A DNA stretch of 64,000 nucleotides from Streptomyces sp. SID8352 (GTDB taxonomy: Bacteria; Actinomycetota; Actinomycetes; Streptomycetales; Streptomycetaceae). A program made the translations under genes and the position numbers. Below, one piece after another: positions 8,142 to 16,863 of this stretch; within the stretch, counting starts at the first letter, position 1, and each line of letters begins with the position of its first letter. The stretch covers positions 41,357 through 105,356 of the forward strand of contig NZ_WWGX01000095.1 in the NCBI RefSeq assembly GCF_009862265.1. The letters run 5' to 3'. The notes beneath the pieces were generated by a model. The model was given only the letters and a program-made list of their open reading frames with translations. It was not told where the DNA came from and searched no databases.

Positions 8142-8846
8142 GTGACGTGCGCCCCCGTGAACCGGCCCGGCTCCCTCCCCTCCCCCGGGCTGTTCTCCCG
8201 CACCTTCCTGGCGGCCGGCGCGGTGCTCGGGCGGCGGCGGCTCGGCGGGCCGGTGCCCTCCCCCGCCCACCGCGCCGCGCTCCTGGTCATCGACGTGCAG
8301 CGGGCGACGCTGCCGGTCATGCACCGCCCCGGCCCGACGGTGGCCGTCATCGCGGGCCTCGCCGCCCGCGCCCGCGCCGCGCGGGTCCCCGTCGTCACGG
8401 TGCGGCAGCGGGGGTGCGGCGAGGTACTGGCCCAACTGGCGCCCCCGGACGGCGAACCGGTGGTGAAGAAGACCTCCGCCGACGCCTTCCTGGACACCGG
8501 TCTCGACGGGACGCCGGGGCGCCTCGGCGTGACCGAGGTCATGGTCCCCGGCTTCGCCACGGAGAACTGCGCGGAGACGACCGCCCGCCGGGCCCTCGGC
8601 CTGGGCCACGACCTGGTGCTGGTCGCCGACGGGCACACCACCTCCGTCCGCTCCGGTCCGACGGGCTTCGCCCCGCCCGGGGTCGCGCTCGCCCACCACA
8701 ACGGGATCTACCGGCACATCGACTCCTCGGACGGGCCGTCCGGGTCCTGCCCGCCGCGGAGATCGACTTCACGGCCCCGGGCTCCCGCCGACGGCGGTAG
8801 CCGGGCGCCCGGGGAACCCCGGACGCCCGGACCGGTCGCCCCCTAG
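8142..8846 (+). CDS. Isochorismatase-family cysteine hydrolase, apparent frameshift near the C-terminus
   Basis: The isochorismatase fold is clear: ALLVIDVQ (catalytic Asp), VVKKTSADAF (catalytic Lys) and GFATENCAETTARRA (nucleophile Cys). The reaction is hydrolysis of an amide or ester; the substrate is unknown. Up to HHNGIYRHIDSSDGP the frame is good. After about 8735 the expected ending VRVLPAAEIDF appears in the +2 frame, stopping at 8800, while this frame continues in nonsense to 8846 and overlaps the facing gene by 4 nt. A single missing base near 8735-8738 would explain this. The start is GTG 8142 or 8157; TACTGT at 8134-8139 may be the -10 box. Confidence 0.7.
   Translation: MTCAPVNRPGSLPSPGLFSRTFLAAGAVLGRRRLGGPVPSPAHRAALLVIDVQRATLPVMHRPGPTVAVIAGLAARARAARVPVVTVRQRGCGEVLAQLAPPDGEPVVKKTSADAFLDTGLDGTPGRLGVTEVMVPGFATENCAETTARRALGLGHDLVLVADGHTTSVRSGPTGFAPPGVALAHHNGIYRHIDSSDGPSGSCPPRRSTSRPRAPADGGSRAPGEPRTPGPVAP
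8801..8830. terminator. Hairpin between convergent genes
   Basis: Arms 8801-8814 and 8817-8830 pair at 13 of 14 positions. The hairpin sits exactly between the frame-restored hydrolase stop (8800) and the facing gene's stop (8843). This placement supports 8800 as the ancestral end of the hydrolase. Confidence 0.65.
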
Positions 8847-10870
8847 CCTCCCAGCGCGGCCCGCAGCCGCTCCGGGTCGGTGGTCGGGGCGTCGCAGGTG
8901 AAGTTCCGGCAGACGTAGGCCGTCGCCGCCCCGCCCACCAGCGGGCGGTCGGCCAGCAGCGGGAACTCGTCCCCGCCGACGGCACCGGCGGCCACCACCG
9001 CGCCCGGCGCGGTGCCCAGCAGGGCCGTGCGGTGCAGCCCCCGGGTGGCGGGGTCGTCCAGCGCGGGCCCCACCACGGCCACCTCGCGCGGCCCGTCGAG
9101 CAGCGCCTCCGCCGAGGCGAGCCCCCAGCCGATGAAGCGCGGCACCCTCGGCCCCAGCGCCTTGACCACGCCGAGCGCCCGTTCGGCGGCGGTGTGGTGG
9201 GCCTCGGAGCCGGTGTGGGCCGCGTAGGAGAGCAGGGCGCCCGCGGCGGCCGTCCAGCCGGAGGGCGCCGCGTTGTCGGTCGGGTCCTGGGGGCGGCGGA
9301 TCAGCCGCTCGGCGTCGGCGGCGGTGTCGTACAGCGCGCCGGAGGCGTCGGCGAAGCGGGTGAGGACGTGGTCGAGGAGCAGCCCGGCGAAGTCCAGCCA
9401 GACGCCCTCGCCGGTGACCGAGGCCAGCGCGAGGAACCCCTCGGCGACATCGGCGTAGTCCTCCAGCACCCCGGCGTTGGCACCGGCCCTGCCGTCCCGG
9501 CTGGTGCGGGTGAGCCGGGCCTGCTCGTCGAGGTGCAGCCGGACCAGCAGGTCCGCCGCGGCCACGGCGGCCTCCACCAGGTCGGGCCGCTCGAAGTAGG
9601 CGCCGGTCTCGGCGAGCGCGGCGACGGCCAGGCCGTTCCAGGCGGCGACGACCTTGTCGTCCCGGCCGGGCGCGGGGCGTCCGGCGCGGGCGGCCAGCAG
9701 CCGCTCCTTCACGGAGGCGATCCGCTCGGCGTCGAACACCTCTTCCCGCTGGGGCAGTTGGAGGACGGATGCGCCGTGCTCGAAGGTGCCCTCCTCGGTG
9801 ACGCCGAAGTAGCGGGCGGCCAGTCCGGCGTCCTCGGGACCGAGCACCTCGGCCAGTTGCACGGGCGTCCACACGTAGTAGGCGCCCTCGGTGTGCCGGC
9901 CCATGCCGTCGTCGCTGTCCGCGTCCAGGGCGGAGGCGAACCCACCCTCGGCGGTGCGCAGTTCGCGGACCATGAAGTCGGCGGTCTCCAGCGCCACGCG
10001 GCGGGCCCGCTCGGAGCCCGTGGAGCGCCACAGATGGGCGTAGACCCGGCAGAGCAGGGCGTTGTCGTAGAGCATCTTCTCGAAGTGCGGCACCACCCAG
10101 TCCCGGTCCACGGAATACCGGGCGAAGCCGCCGCCGAGCTGGTCGTAGATCCCGCCGCGGGCCATCCGCTCGCAGGTGTCCCGGGCCATCTGCAGCGCGC
10201 CCTCGGCACCGGTGCGGGCGTGGTGGCGGAGCAGGAACTCCAGCGCCATGGACGGCGGGAACTTGGGCGCCCCGCCGAACCCGCCGCGCTGCGGGTCGTA
10301 CTCGCGGGTCAGCCCGAGCAGCGCCTGGCCCAGCTCGGCCGGCCCGGGGACCCCGCCGCCGCCGTGGGCGATCTCCCGCCCGGCCAGGTCGCGCACGATC
10401 CTCCCGGCGACCTCGGCGACCTCGCCGCGCCGGTCGGCCCACGCCTGCCGGACGCCCTGGAGCACCTGCCGGAAGGAGGGCATGCCGTGCCGGGGCTCGG
10501 GCGGGAAGTAGGTACCGAAGTAGAAGGGCTCGGCGTCCGGCGTGAGGAACACCGTCATGGGCCAGCCGCCCTGCCCGGTGGCCGCCTGCACGGCCTCCAT
10601 GTAGACGGCGTCCACATCGGGCCGCTCCTCGCGGTCCACCTTGACACTGACGAAGTGCGCGTTGAGGAACTCGGCGGTGGGCCCGTCCTCGAACGACTCG
10701 TGCGCCATGACGTGGCACCAGTGGCACGCCGAGTATCCGACGGACAGCAGGACGGGTACATCGCGCCGCTTCGCTTCCTCGAACGCCTCGGGTCCCCAGG
10801 GCCACCAGTCCACGGGGTTGTCCGCGTGCTGCTGCAGATAGGGCGACGTCGCGCCGGCGAGACGATTCAC
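8843..10870 (-). CDS. YyaL/spermatogenesis-associated protein 20-like thioredoxin-domain protein
   Basis: 675 residues, the usual length of the family. The N-terminus NRLAGATSPYLQQHADNPVDWW begins the DUF255 thioredoxin-like domain, with the redox pair Cys49-His-Trp-Cys52 in YSACHWCHVM. It is followed by an (alpha/alpha)6 barrel-like region similar to N-acyl-glucosamine epimerases, containing DKVVAAWNGL. The biological function is not established. The GTG start lies 6 nt downstream of TAGGGT (minus strand, 10877-10882), suggesting a leaderless transcript. Confidence 0.92.
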   Translation of the reverse strand: MNRLAGATSPYLQQHADNPVDWWPWGPEAFEEAKRRDVPVLLSVGYSACHWCHVMAHESFEDGPTAEFLNAHFVSVKVDREERPDVDAVYMEAVQAATGQGGWPMTVFLTPDAEPFYFGTYFPPEPRHGMPSFRQVLQGVRQAWADRRGEVAEVAGRIVRDLAGREIAHGGGGVPGPAELGQALLGLTREYDPQRGGFGGAPKFPPSMALEFLLRHHARTGAEGALQMARDTCERMARGGIYDQLGGGFARYSVDRDWVVPHFEKMLYDNALLCRVYAHLWRSTGSERARRVALETADFMVRELRTAEGGFASALDADSDDGMGRHTEGAYYVWTPVQLAEVLGPEDAGLAARYFGVTEEGTFEHGASVLQLPQREEVFDAERIASVKERLLAARAGRPAPGRDDKVVAAWNGLAVAALAETGAYFERPDLVEAAVAAADLLVRLHLDEQARLTRTSRDGRAGANAGVLEDYADVAEGFLALASVTGEGVWLDFAGLLLDHVLTRFADASGALYDTAADAERLIRRPQDPTDNAAPSGWTAAAGALLSYAAHTGSEAHHTAAERALGVVKALGPRVPRFIGWGLASAEALLDGPREVAVVGPALDDPATRGLHRTALLGTAPGAVVAAGAVGGDEFPLLADRPLVGGAATAYVCRNFTCDAPTTDPERLRAALGG

Positions 10871-10937
10871 GACGCCACCCTACTCAGGGTGGGTGGAGGG
10901 GCAGGTGCCGAAACGGCCTGATGCTCCGATGCGCCTC

Positions 10938-11207
10938 CTACTGGCCGACCCCGGTCCCGGGGCCCAGCACTCCCACAGTCACCGCCGACTTCGGGTCCGC
11001 GCTTCGCTCGATCCCCCGGAGCCCGTTCCCAAGGTAGCCCCCGATCGCAACAACGGTCGCTGCCGCGCCGAGGGCGAGCACCAGACGTTCACCTCGCGAC
11101 AGCGCGCTCGCACCTTCGGAAGGTTCGGTCCGGCGGTAGACCAGCACGCCGATCGCGAGAGCGCCGGCGACGACAAGGGCAGTGGTCAGGTCATAGGTGA
11201 TGTACAA
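10938..11207 (-). CDS. Small two-helix membrane protein
   Basis: 89 residues with two hydrophobic segments (about 9-24 and 43-60) separated by a short charged loop (YRRTEPSEGASALSRGER). No domain is recognised. TTG at 11207 follows GAGGGACC on the minus strand, which decides the start. It lies downstream of the methyltransferase on the same strand with a 144-bp gap, and could belong to the same accessory patch. Confidence 0.6.
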   Translation of the reverse strand: MYITYDLTTALVVAGALAIGVLVYRRTEPSEGASALSRGERLVLALGAAATVVAIGGYLGNGLRGIERSADPKSAVTVGVLGPGTGVGQ

Positions 11208-11351
11208 GAGGTCCCTCGGATTCGGAGCCGGCCATCGAAGCGGGACGCCTCAACGGCACATGCGGGCCAACGGTCTCGCTCACGAGCGGATGCGACATTT
11301 CCTCGGTCAGGATTCGCCGACCGCCGGGGTCTGCGGACGGGGCCGGCCGCC

Positions 11352-13400
11352 TCATCGCGCCAGAAAGCTGTTCAGCGCCTTGCTGCGGATGTCCCGCACC
11401 GTTGCCAGTTGGTCGCGCAACCGCCGCTCATAGGTGTCGAAGCCGGCCATGGCTTCGCCGATGGACTGCTGGATGTCGAGATCGGGAAGGGCGACAGGCA
11501 GAGCGCCGAGCGCTTTGAGCGAGATGGTCTGCAGCGCCAGACTTCCGGTGGAGTGGGTGGCGAGCCACTCCCTGGCTCCAGGGCTGCGCAGGAACGCCGC
11601 CAGATAGTGGGAGTCGACACTATCGGGAGGACTCACCACGAAACAGCCGGTGCCGCAGACCCAGCCCAGTTGTTCCTCACCCACCACCGCGCATCGCCCG
11701 AGGTCGCCCCGGCGGGCGATCACCACGTCGCCCCGGTTCAACCGAAAACGGCCAAGCCGTTCGGCGTGCTGCTCGGAGATGTACCTGATGTCGTCCACGT
11801 TGAAGCCGGCGTCCGAGATGTCCTTCGGCATCACGACCGGAACCCCGTCGGCCCCCACGTAGTCCTGTGCCCGGACCAGGCTTCCCGAGGGCCCTGCGAG
11901 CAGCCTCACGGGACGACCGTCGGCCCTCGCCCCGGTGCTCACCACGTCCTTCAGCAGCAGGTCCCGGCATTGGACGCCGTCCCGCGCGAGCTGATCCTGC
12001 GCGCTGACGACCTGTGCCAGTTCCACTCCGAGTTCCGAAGTCTCGCGGTTGCACACCTCGAAATCGCCCAGCGCGGCGTTCAGATCCGCAGCCCCGCCCA
12101 CCACGCTCTTCACCTGGACGTAGGTCCGCGGATCCAGGCTCCCGGCGTTCTCGATGAGTTCGGCGAAGGCGACCGACCGGGAGAAACCCGGCTCGTCGAC
12201 CTCCTCCGATGTTACGGACCAGCGTCGGAAGCGCTCGGCGATTCGGCCGACGTCCTCGCCCGACAGCACACGAGGTCGATCCGACGATCGGCTGCCCGCG
12301 CTACGCGCATCAATGAGGATCACGGAGTCGCTTCGGTGCGCCGGACGGGACTGTCGGCCTCGGCCGAGCACCCAGACGTGCACGGCGATGTTGGTACCGA
12401 CGAAGAGGTGCGCCGGCAGGGCGATCACCCCGAGGACAGCACCTTCGGCAACCATCTGACGGCGAACCAGCGCCTCCGATCCTCCGGCCCAAGCCGCCCG
12501 GGCCGGCATGACGACCGCCGCGATCCCGCCCTCCCTGAGCTGGGACCACACGAGCTGCAACCAAGCGAAGTTGGCACTCGACTCCGGTGGCACGATGAAC
12601 CGGCCCCGCTCCCACCCATCGATCCGCTGATTGAACGGCGGGTTGCTCACCACCCGGTCGGCACGGCCCAGGTTCCGGTCCTGCAACAGCATCGCCGGAT
12701 TGGCCACCTCCACCCGCGGCGCGCTCACTCCGTGCAGGGCCAGGTCCAACATCGCCAGGCTCACGTTGCTCCGGTCCACCGCGTACGCCTCGAACGAGTT
12801 GTCGCCGACCGGCCCCCGCTCGGCCAGATACCGAGCAGCAGCCGCGAGCACACTGCCGGCGCCACAGGCCGGATCCATGATCCTGTCCCCCGGACGAGGG
12901 TCGACCAGATCCACGAGTAGATCAGCGACTCCGCGCGGCGTGTAGAACTCCCCTCCCGGCAGCGCCCCTTCTGCCGCATGCCGCTGGAGCAGCAGCTCGC
13001 AGACATCGGCCACCGAAACTCCTGCAAGGCCGGGGCCCCGGTCAAGCGCCGCTACGAAGGCCGGCATCCAAGAGGCATCATCCCGCGCACTTCCGATGTC
13101 GAGATCAGCGGACCAGGCCAGCGGGAAGCCAGGATGCCGGGCCGCATCCTGCAGAGCCCTCCGCAGGTCGGCCACCAGGGAGAAGCCGGAGTAGCCATAG
13201 GCGGCCTCCACCGAGGCGCGCCTCCACCACTTCGCGAAATCGTCCTCGGACCGGCCTTCCGCCCGCGCGAAAGTGGCCAGCACCAGAATCTCCAGCATCG
13301 CTTCGAGGTCACCGGCGGTACCACGGCCGCGACGGTACGGCACATACGCCTGCCACAACCGCTCGGCGAGCTCTGCCGCCCGGTCTGCCGCTGTGATCAT
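11352..13400 (-). CDS. N6-adenine DNA methyltransferase fused to an HsdS-like specificity domain
   Basis: 682 residues. Residues 1-120 are an HsdM-type helical N-terminus. The catalytic domain carries GEFYTPRGVADLLVDL, motif I DPACGAGS (176-183) and motif IV NPPF (253-256), the gamma-class N6-adenine methylase order. Residues 440-682 resemble a single HsdS target-recognition unit: a DNA-binding globule, then the helical spacer DIQQSIGEAMAGFDTYERRL. No restriction or translocase gene is in the window, so it is an orphan M-S fusion or an incomplete type I-like system. ATG 13400 was preferred to TTG 13418 because GGAGAGG lies correctly before it. GC is lower and codon use looser than in neighbours, consistent with transfer. 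Confidence 0.85.
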   Translation of the reverse strand: MITAADRAAELAERLWQAYVPYRRGRGTAGDLEAMLEILVLATFARAEGRSEDDFAKWWRRASVEAAYGYSGFSLVADLRRALQDAARHPGFPLAWSADLDIGSARDDASWMPAFVAALDRGPGLAGVSVADVCELLLQRHAAEGALPGGEFYTPRGVADLLVDLVDPRPGDRIMDPACGAGSVLAAAARYLAERGPVGDNSFEAYAVDRSNVSLAMLDLALHGVSAPRVEVANPAMLLQDRNLGRADRVVSNPPFNQRIDGWERGRFIVPPESSANFAWLQLVWSQLREGGIAAVVMPARAAWAGGSEALVRRQMVAEGAVLGVIALPAHLFVGTNIAVHVWVLGRGRQSRPAHRSDSVILIDARSAGSRSSDRPRVLSGEDVGRIAERFRRWSVTSEEVDEPGFSRSVAFAELIENAGSLDPRTYVQVKSVVGGAADLNAALGDFEVCNRETSELGVELAQVVSAQDQLARDGVQCRDLLLKDVVSTGARADGRPVRLLAGPSGSLVRAQDYVGADGVPVVMPKDISDAGFNVDDIRYISEQHAERLGRFRLNRGDVVIARRGDLGRCAVVGEEQLGWVCGTGCFVVSPPDSVDSHYLAAFLRSPGAREWLATHSTGSLALQTISLKALGALPVALPDLDIQQSIGEAMAGFDTYERRLRDQLATVRDIRSKALNSFLAR

Positions 13401-13431
13401 CGAGTCCCTCTCCTTCAAAACTCTTCCGAGT

Positions 13432-13448
13432 GCGCAGCAATGCTGCGC
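13432..13448. promoter_or_regulatory. 17-bp palindrome, copy 1
   Basis: GCGCAGCAATGCTGCGC, two 7-bp arms around AAT. It lies 32 bp upstream of the methyltransferase start codon. The identical element occurs in reverse orientation at 13575-13591. Its position is suited to an operator. Confidence 0.6.
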
Positions 13449-13574
13449 TTGCCCCTGACCCAGTCAGCCACAAGCCTGTGGTGGTCGACTGGTGGATGTT
13501 GACCCCAACATATCGGCAGGCGGCCCTACAGAACGGTGGGTGCGGCACACCTCATGGGAGGCCGAGGAGGTAGT

Positions 13575-13591
13575 GCGCAGCATTGCTGCGC
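13575..13591. promoter_or_regulatory. 17-bp palindrome, copy 2 (reverse orientation)
   Basis: GCGCAGCATTGCTGCGC is the exact reverse complement of copy 1, whose centre is 143 bp away. It lies between the divergently transcribed methyltransferase and antitoxin genes. Smaller palindromes are found between the two copies, for example ATGTTG-ACCC-CAACAT at 13496-13511. Confidence 0.6.
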
Positions 13592-13750
13592 GTCAATCCT
13601 CAGAGCGCACCGCAGCTCCGGGCGCCGACACCCTCGGCATGTCCCGGCAGCGCCGCGCCGACGGGCGGTCAACGCATGACGCACATCACATCAAGCCGGC
13701 GACGACGGAGGCCGCCCTCCATGTAATAGAACTCGTCTTACACTGTGCTC

Positions 13751-14023
13751 ATGAAGCCGCCCCGCGCTGGAACCACCGAGAACATCTCCGTGTCCATGCC
13801 CGCCGAGCTGGTCAGCGAGCTCCGCTCTCGCACCGGCCGTCGCGGGCTGTCCAGCTACATCACCGAGGCTGTCAGGCACCAGCTCGCCATGGACGGGCTC
13901 GCCGAGATCGTCGCGGCCCATGAGGAGGAGCACGGCGCGCTCACGGAGCAGGAGATCGAAGCCGCTCGCCGCGAGCTGTTCGGAGACGTGCACGCCGAGG
14001 GCGTCGAGCGGGGCGCCGCGTGA
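13751..14023 (+). CDS. Ribbon-helix-helix (CopG-like) antitoxin
   Basis: 90 residues. The N-terminal ENISVSMPAELVSELR strand and GLSSYITEAVRHQL helices form an RHH DNA-binding fold. The acidic C-terminal half (EEEHGALTEQEIEAARREL) is the usual toxin-wrapping part. ATG 13751 sits 6 nt after TACACT (13739-13744), suggesting leaderless transcription; GTG 13745 is an in-frame alternative. The toxin gene begins inside its stop codon. Antitoxins of this type repress their own operon, so the palindromes upstream are candidate sites. Confidence 0.88.
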   Translation: MKPPRAGTTENISVSMPAELVSELRSRTGRRGLSSYITEAVRHQLAMDGLAEIVAAHEEEHGALTEQEIEAARRELFGDVHAEGVERGAA

Positions 14024-14430
14024 AGGAGCAGCCGGCCCGCTCGCTGGTACTCGACTCCGAGGCGCTCTCTCTGCTCCTGCGCAACGACCGCGGTATGGCG
14101 GCTCGCATTGAGGCATCTCGGCAGGCCGGGGTTCCCGTCCTCGTGTCCGCCCTGACCATCGTCGAAGCCGTACACGGGAAGACCGATCTGGCGCGCTTGA
14201 AGTGGGTGCTCTCCCGGCTGCGGGTGGAATCGGTCAGCCAGGAGGACTCCCTGACCGCAGTGGCGTTGCTTCAGGACGCAGGAGGGCTGCACGGGCACAA
14301 GTACGCGATCGATGCCCTCGTTGCCGCGCTCGCGCTCCGCGTTCCGGCCCCCGTGATCGTTCTGACCTCCGACCGGGACGACTGGTCGAAGCTTTGCGGG
14401 AAGCGCGTGATCATCAGAGAGGTGCAGTAG
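14020..14430 (+). CDS. PIN-domain toxin (VapC-like)
   Basis: 136 residues, typical PIN length. The acidic quartet that binds the metal is visible: Asp12 (LVLDSEAL), Glu49 (TIVEAVHG), Asp98 (KYAIDALVA) and Asp118 (LTSDRDDW). VapC proteins are metal-dependent RNases that cleave tRNA or rRNA; the target here is unknown. The GTG start overlaps the antitoxin stop (GTGA), so translation is coupled. Together they form a complete type II module next to the orphan methyltransferase. Confidence 0.88.
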   Translation: MKEQPARSLVLDSEALSLLLRNDRGMAARIEASRQAGVPVLVSALTIVEAVHGKTDLARLKWVLSRLRVESVSQEDSLTAVALLQDAGGLHGHKYAIDALVAALALRVPAPVIVLTSDRDDWSKLCGKRVIIREVQ

Positions 14431-14652
14431 CGCCGACTACTGGGGTGACGAGTTCGCGCCTCCCCGGGCCGAGAGGCCGCGCGGTGGCCGCGTCCCCGCC
14501 CCGGACACGTCCCGGGTCCCCCGGGACCCACCCCGGAGCCGTCCCGGGCACGGGGCGGGAACCGGGCCGAGGCGGGAGCCGAGGCCGGGGCGGGAACCGG
14601 GGGGCGAGGTGGGAACCGGGGCCGGGACGGCGGGGCCCGTGGGCCGTGGTGG
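14431..14652. other. Intergenic, G-rich degenerate repeats
   Basis: No gene is seen. From about 14554 to 14632 a G-rich motif around GCGGGAACCGGGGC recurs about four times with variable spacing. This GGGAACCGG word recurs near 19870 and 29149-29204. CGGGTCCCCCGGGACCC (near 14515) could form a hairpin after the toxin gene. Confidence 0.5.
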
Positions 14653-15603
14653 TCAGAGCGCGGGGACCCGGTCGAGGGGCGCGGCGTCCGGGTATCCCGG
14701 CACCGGGACGAAGTCGGAGGGCGTCAGCGGCGGTTCGAAGTCGAAGAGGTCCCGGTCGACCAGCCGCACCGTGTCGGGGACCGGCTCCCACCAGGCGTGG
14801 CGCATGAACGGGGCGTCGACGAACTCCGGGCTGCCGCGCATGCCGTAGGCGAAGGCCCCGGCCAGCGGCGCCCTCGTCGACTGGAAGCGGAGGTCGGCCG
14901 AGAGGCGGAGGCGGTCGCTTTCGTTGGGCAGTGCCGCGTGCGGCGTCAGCGCGTGGAACACCAGCACGTCGCCGACCTCGTAGTCGGTCGTGGCCCACCC
15001 GCTGCCGTGGTCCAGCAGACGGCGGTCGGTCAGCAGCCCGTTGGCGTGCGCGCCCACCCGCACGGCGAGCCCGCCCATGCTCCGGTCCACCGGGACCAGC
15101 GGCACCCAGGCGGTGAACATGTCCACCACGCCGAAGACCCGGTAGTCCTGCTGCTCGTACATGCCCTCGTGGACCGGCACGATCGAGCGCGGGTACACGG
15201 CGCGGAGTTGGCCTCCCCGGGCCGGGTGGCCGCCGCGGCGGGTGTGCGGGGCCCATGACGGCAGCGGGAAGGCGTCGTCGCCGATCAGGGTCCTCATCAG
15301 CCGCCTCAGTTCCGCGCCGTACCCCAGCCCCTGGAAGGCGTCCGACGCCAGCGCCGCCTCGTATCCCGGGTCGCCGTGGGGCGGCCTGCCCGCCGGTCCC
15401 TCGCGCGGGGGCAGGGCGGGCCGCCGGGTGCCGGGGACGAACCAGCCGTGCTCACCGAGGGCCGAGACGGTCCGGTCCGCCAGGCCGCGGACGGCCCCGG
15501 GGTCCAGGAGACCGCGGAAGAACAGGTATCCGTCCCGGTGGAGCCTTCTGCGCAGGGCCGTCCGGTCGGACGCCAGCGGTGACGCATCCTCGAACTCGTG
15601 CAT
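14653..15603 (-). CDS. Phytanoyl-CoA dioxygenase (PhyH) family protein
   Basis: 316 residues resembling Fe(II)/2-oxoglutarate oxygenases of the PhyH family. It opens with LRRRLHRDGYLFFRGLLD, has TAWVPLVPVDRSMGGLAV in the core, and ends with the distal iron His and 2OG-binding Arg region (HALTPHAALPN, then SDRLRLSADLRFQ). The proximal HxD pair is not clear, so activity is uncertain. The ATG follows GGAGGTCCGAC, an excellent ribosome site. Many relatives hydroxylate secondary metabolites; a SARP-type regulator lies divergently about 1.2 kb upstream. The substrate is unknown. Confidence 0.85.
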   Translation of the reverse strand: MHEFEDASPLASDRTALRRRLHRDGYLFFRGLLDPGAVRGLADRTVSALGEHGWFVPGTRRPALPPREGPAGRPPHGDPGYEAALASDAFQGLGYGAELRRLMRTLIGDDAFPLPSWAPHTRRGGHPARGGQLRAVYPRSIVPVHEGMYEQQDYRVFGVVDMFTAWVPLVPVDRSMGGLAVRVGAHANGLLTDRRLLDHGSGWATTDYEVGDVLVFHALTPHAALPNESDRLRLSADLRFQSTRAPLAGAFAYGMRGSPEFVDAPFMRHAWWEPVPDTVRLVDRDLFDFEPPLTPSDFVPVPGYPDAAPLDRVPAL

Positions 15604-15615
15604 GTCGGACCTCCA

Positions 15616-15984
15616 TCAGTCGCGTTCGGCCGCCGCCGGTTGGTGGGAGGCACGGGGGACCGCGTCCCCGCCCGCCTCCTCCGTGCCGACGGCGAACAGC
15701 GCCCCGGTCCGCAGCACGGGTTCCCCCGGGGAGGGGGCCGGCGGGCGCGGGGCCCGGCCTCCGGACCGCCCGGCGGCGGGTGTCCGCCGGGCCGGAAGGG
15801 AAGGGCACTCGGGCGCGGGCGCCGGTGCGGGTGCATGTTCCGGGGCGGAACGGGACCGTCCCCGCCGCCCGGCTACCGCACGCCCGGCCGGTACCGTGCT
15901 CCCGGCCCGGGGGGCCGTCCGGCCGGGCCGGCGGACCGTCACCGTCCCGTGGGTCGCGCGGGTGTCCTCGGCGTACTGCGGCAC
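15616..15984 (-). CDS. Possible small gene directly upstream of the PhyH gene
   Basis: A 122-codon frame starting GTG (VPQYAEDTRATHGTVTVRR) behind AAAGGA. Its TGA stop runs into the Shine-Dalgarno of the PhyH gene (TGATGGAGG), 12 nt before that start, which is operon-like spacing. The first 19 codons end almost entirely in G or C. The middle is Arg/Pro/Ala-rich low complexity and the end (GALFAVGTEEAGGDAVPRAS) is more ordinary. No family is recognised. It could be a chance frame in GC-rich DNA; the architecture is the main argument. Confidence 0.4.
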   Translation of the reverse strand: MPQYAEDTRATHGTVTVRRPGRTAPRAGSTVPAGRAVAGRRGRSRSAPEHAPAPAPAPECPSLPARRTPAAGRSGGRAPRPPAPSPGEPVLRTGALFAVGTEEAGGDAVPRASHQPAAAERD

Positions 15985-16863
15985 GCTGCTGGGTTCCTTT
16001 CGTCTCGCCCGGCGGCCGGGCGCCGTCCCGGGGCGGTGGCACCCGCCCCTCCGACGCCGGTCGCGGGCATCGGCCGCGCGGGACGCCGTCGTCCCCTCCC
16101 CGGCCCGGACGCCCTCGTCCCTTCCCCCGGTCCGGGCGGCACAGGGGGCTCCCGCGCCGCCGGGCCCGGCGGGCCTGCTCACCGGGCCCAAGCTAGTCGC
16201 CGCCCGTCAACAAAAGATTGATGGACGCCCACCGGGCCGACTCCCCGGACACCCGCGCCATGGGGGCGTGGGCCCTTGGGGAGCGAGCCGGGGCCGGTGG
16301 ACGTGGGGGCGCCGACCGGTGGGTGTGGGGCCGGTGGACGCCGGATCGCTGGACGGCGGGCGCCGGGTCCTCGGCCGCGATCCGGCGGCCTTCGGCGGCG
16401 GGCGTCGGAAGTGGTGGTCGGCCGTCGGCGGGCTCGGCCGAAGGCGAAAGGTTCCGGGCCAGAGGCGATAGGCCCCGGGGCGGCGGACTCCGGGCCGGCG
16501 GGCGGCGGACCCCGGGCGCCGACCGCCGGTCTTCCGCGCACCGGTCGTCGCGTCCCCGGTCGCCTGAACGCCGCCCTCCGCTCGCCACTCGCCGACCGCC
16601 GCCTCGCACTCGCCGGGCCCCGCCCTGATCCCGGTACCGGTGACGCGTTCCGGCGGGCCCGGCTTGCGTCGCCGTACCCCTGGGGAGGACGATCGGCACC
16701 CCCAGCCGTTCCGCGCGTGTGTGCGGATCCCCGCGTGAGGACACGTGACCGACAAGACCCCGCCGACGACGAGCCGGGACCGGGCGACTCCCGGTCCGCC
16801 GCCGGTGACCGCCGTGCGCGCGGATCGACCCGTCGCCTGCTCCGGCCGCCCCCGCGACCGGCG
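15985..16863. other. Intergenic region upstream of the SARP regulator
   Basis: About 880 bp without a convincing gene. A less GC-rich patch at 16190-16230 may hold promoters. Open frames here are Arg/Gly/Pro-rich and lack coding bias. In-frame GTG at 16735 is an alternative SARP start, which would shorten the gap. Confidence 0.5.

Noticed and set aside
13309..13548. 79-codon minus-strand ORF over the methyltransferase promoter
   Set aside because: It overlaps the methyltransferase start in another frame and spans both small palindromes; no coding bias.
15604..16200. Large overlapping plus-strand frames upstream of the SARP gene
   Set aside because: Arg/Gly/Pro-rich noise; the minus-strand 15616-15984 frame is the only one with operon-like context.
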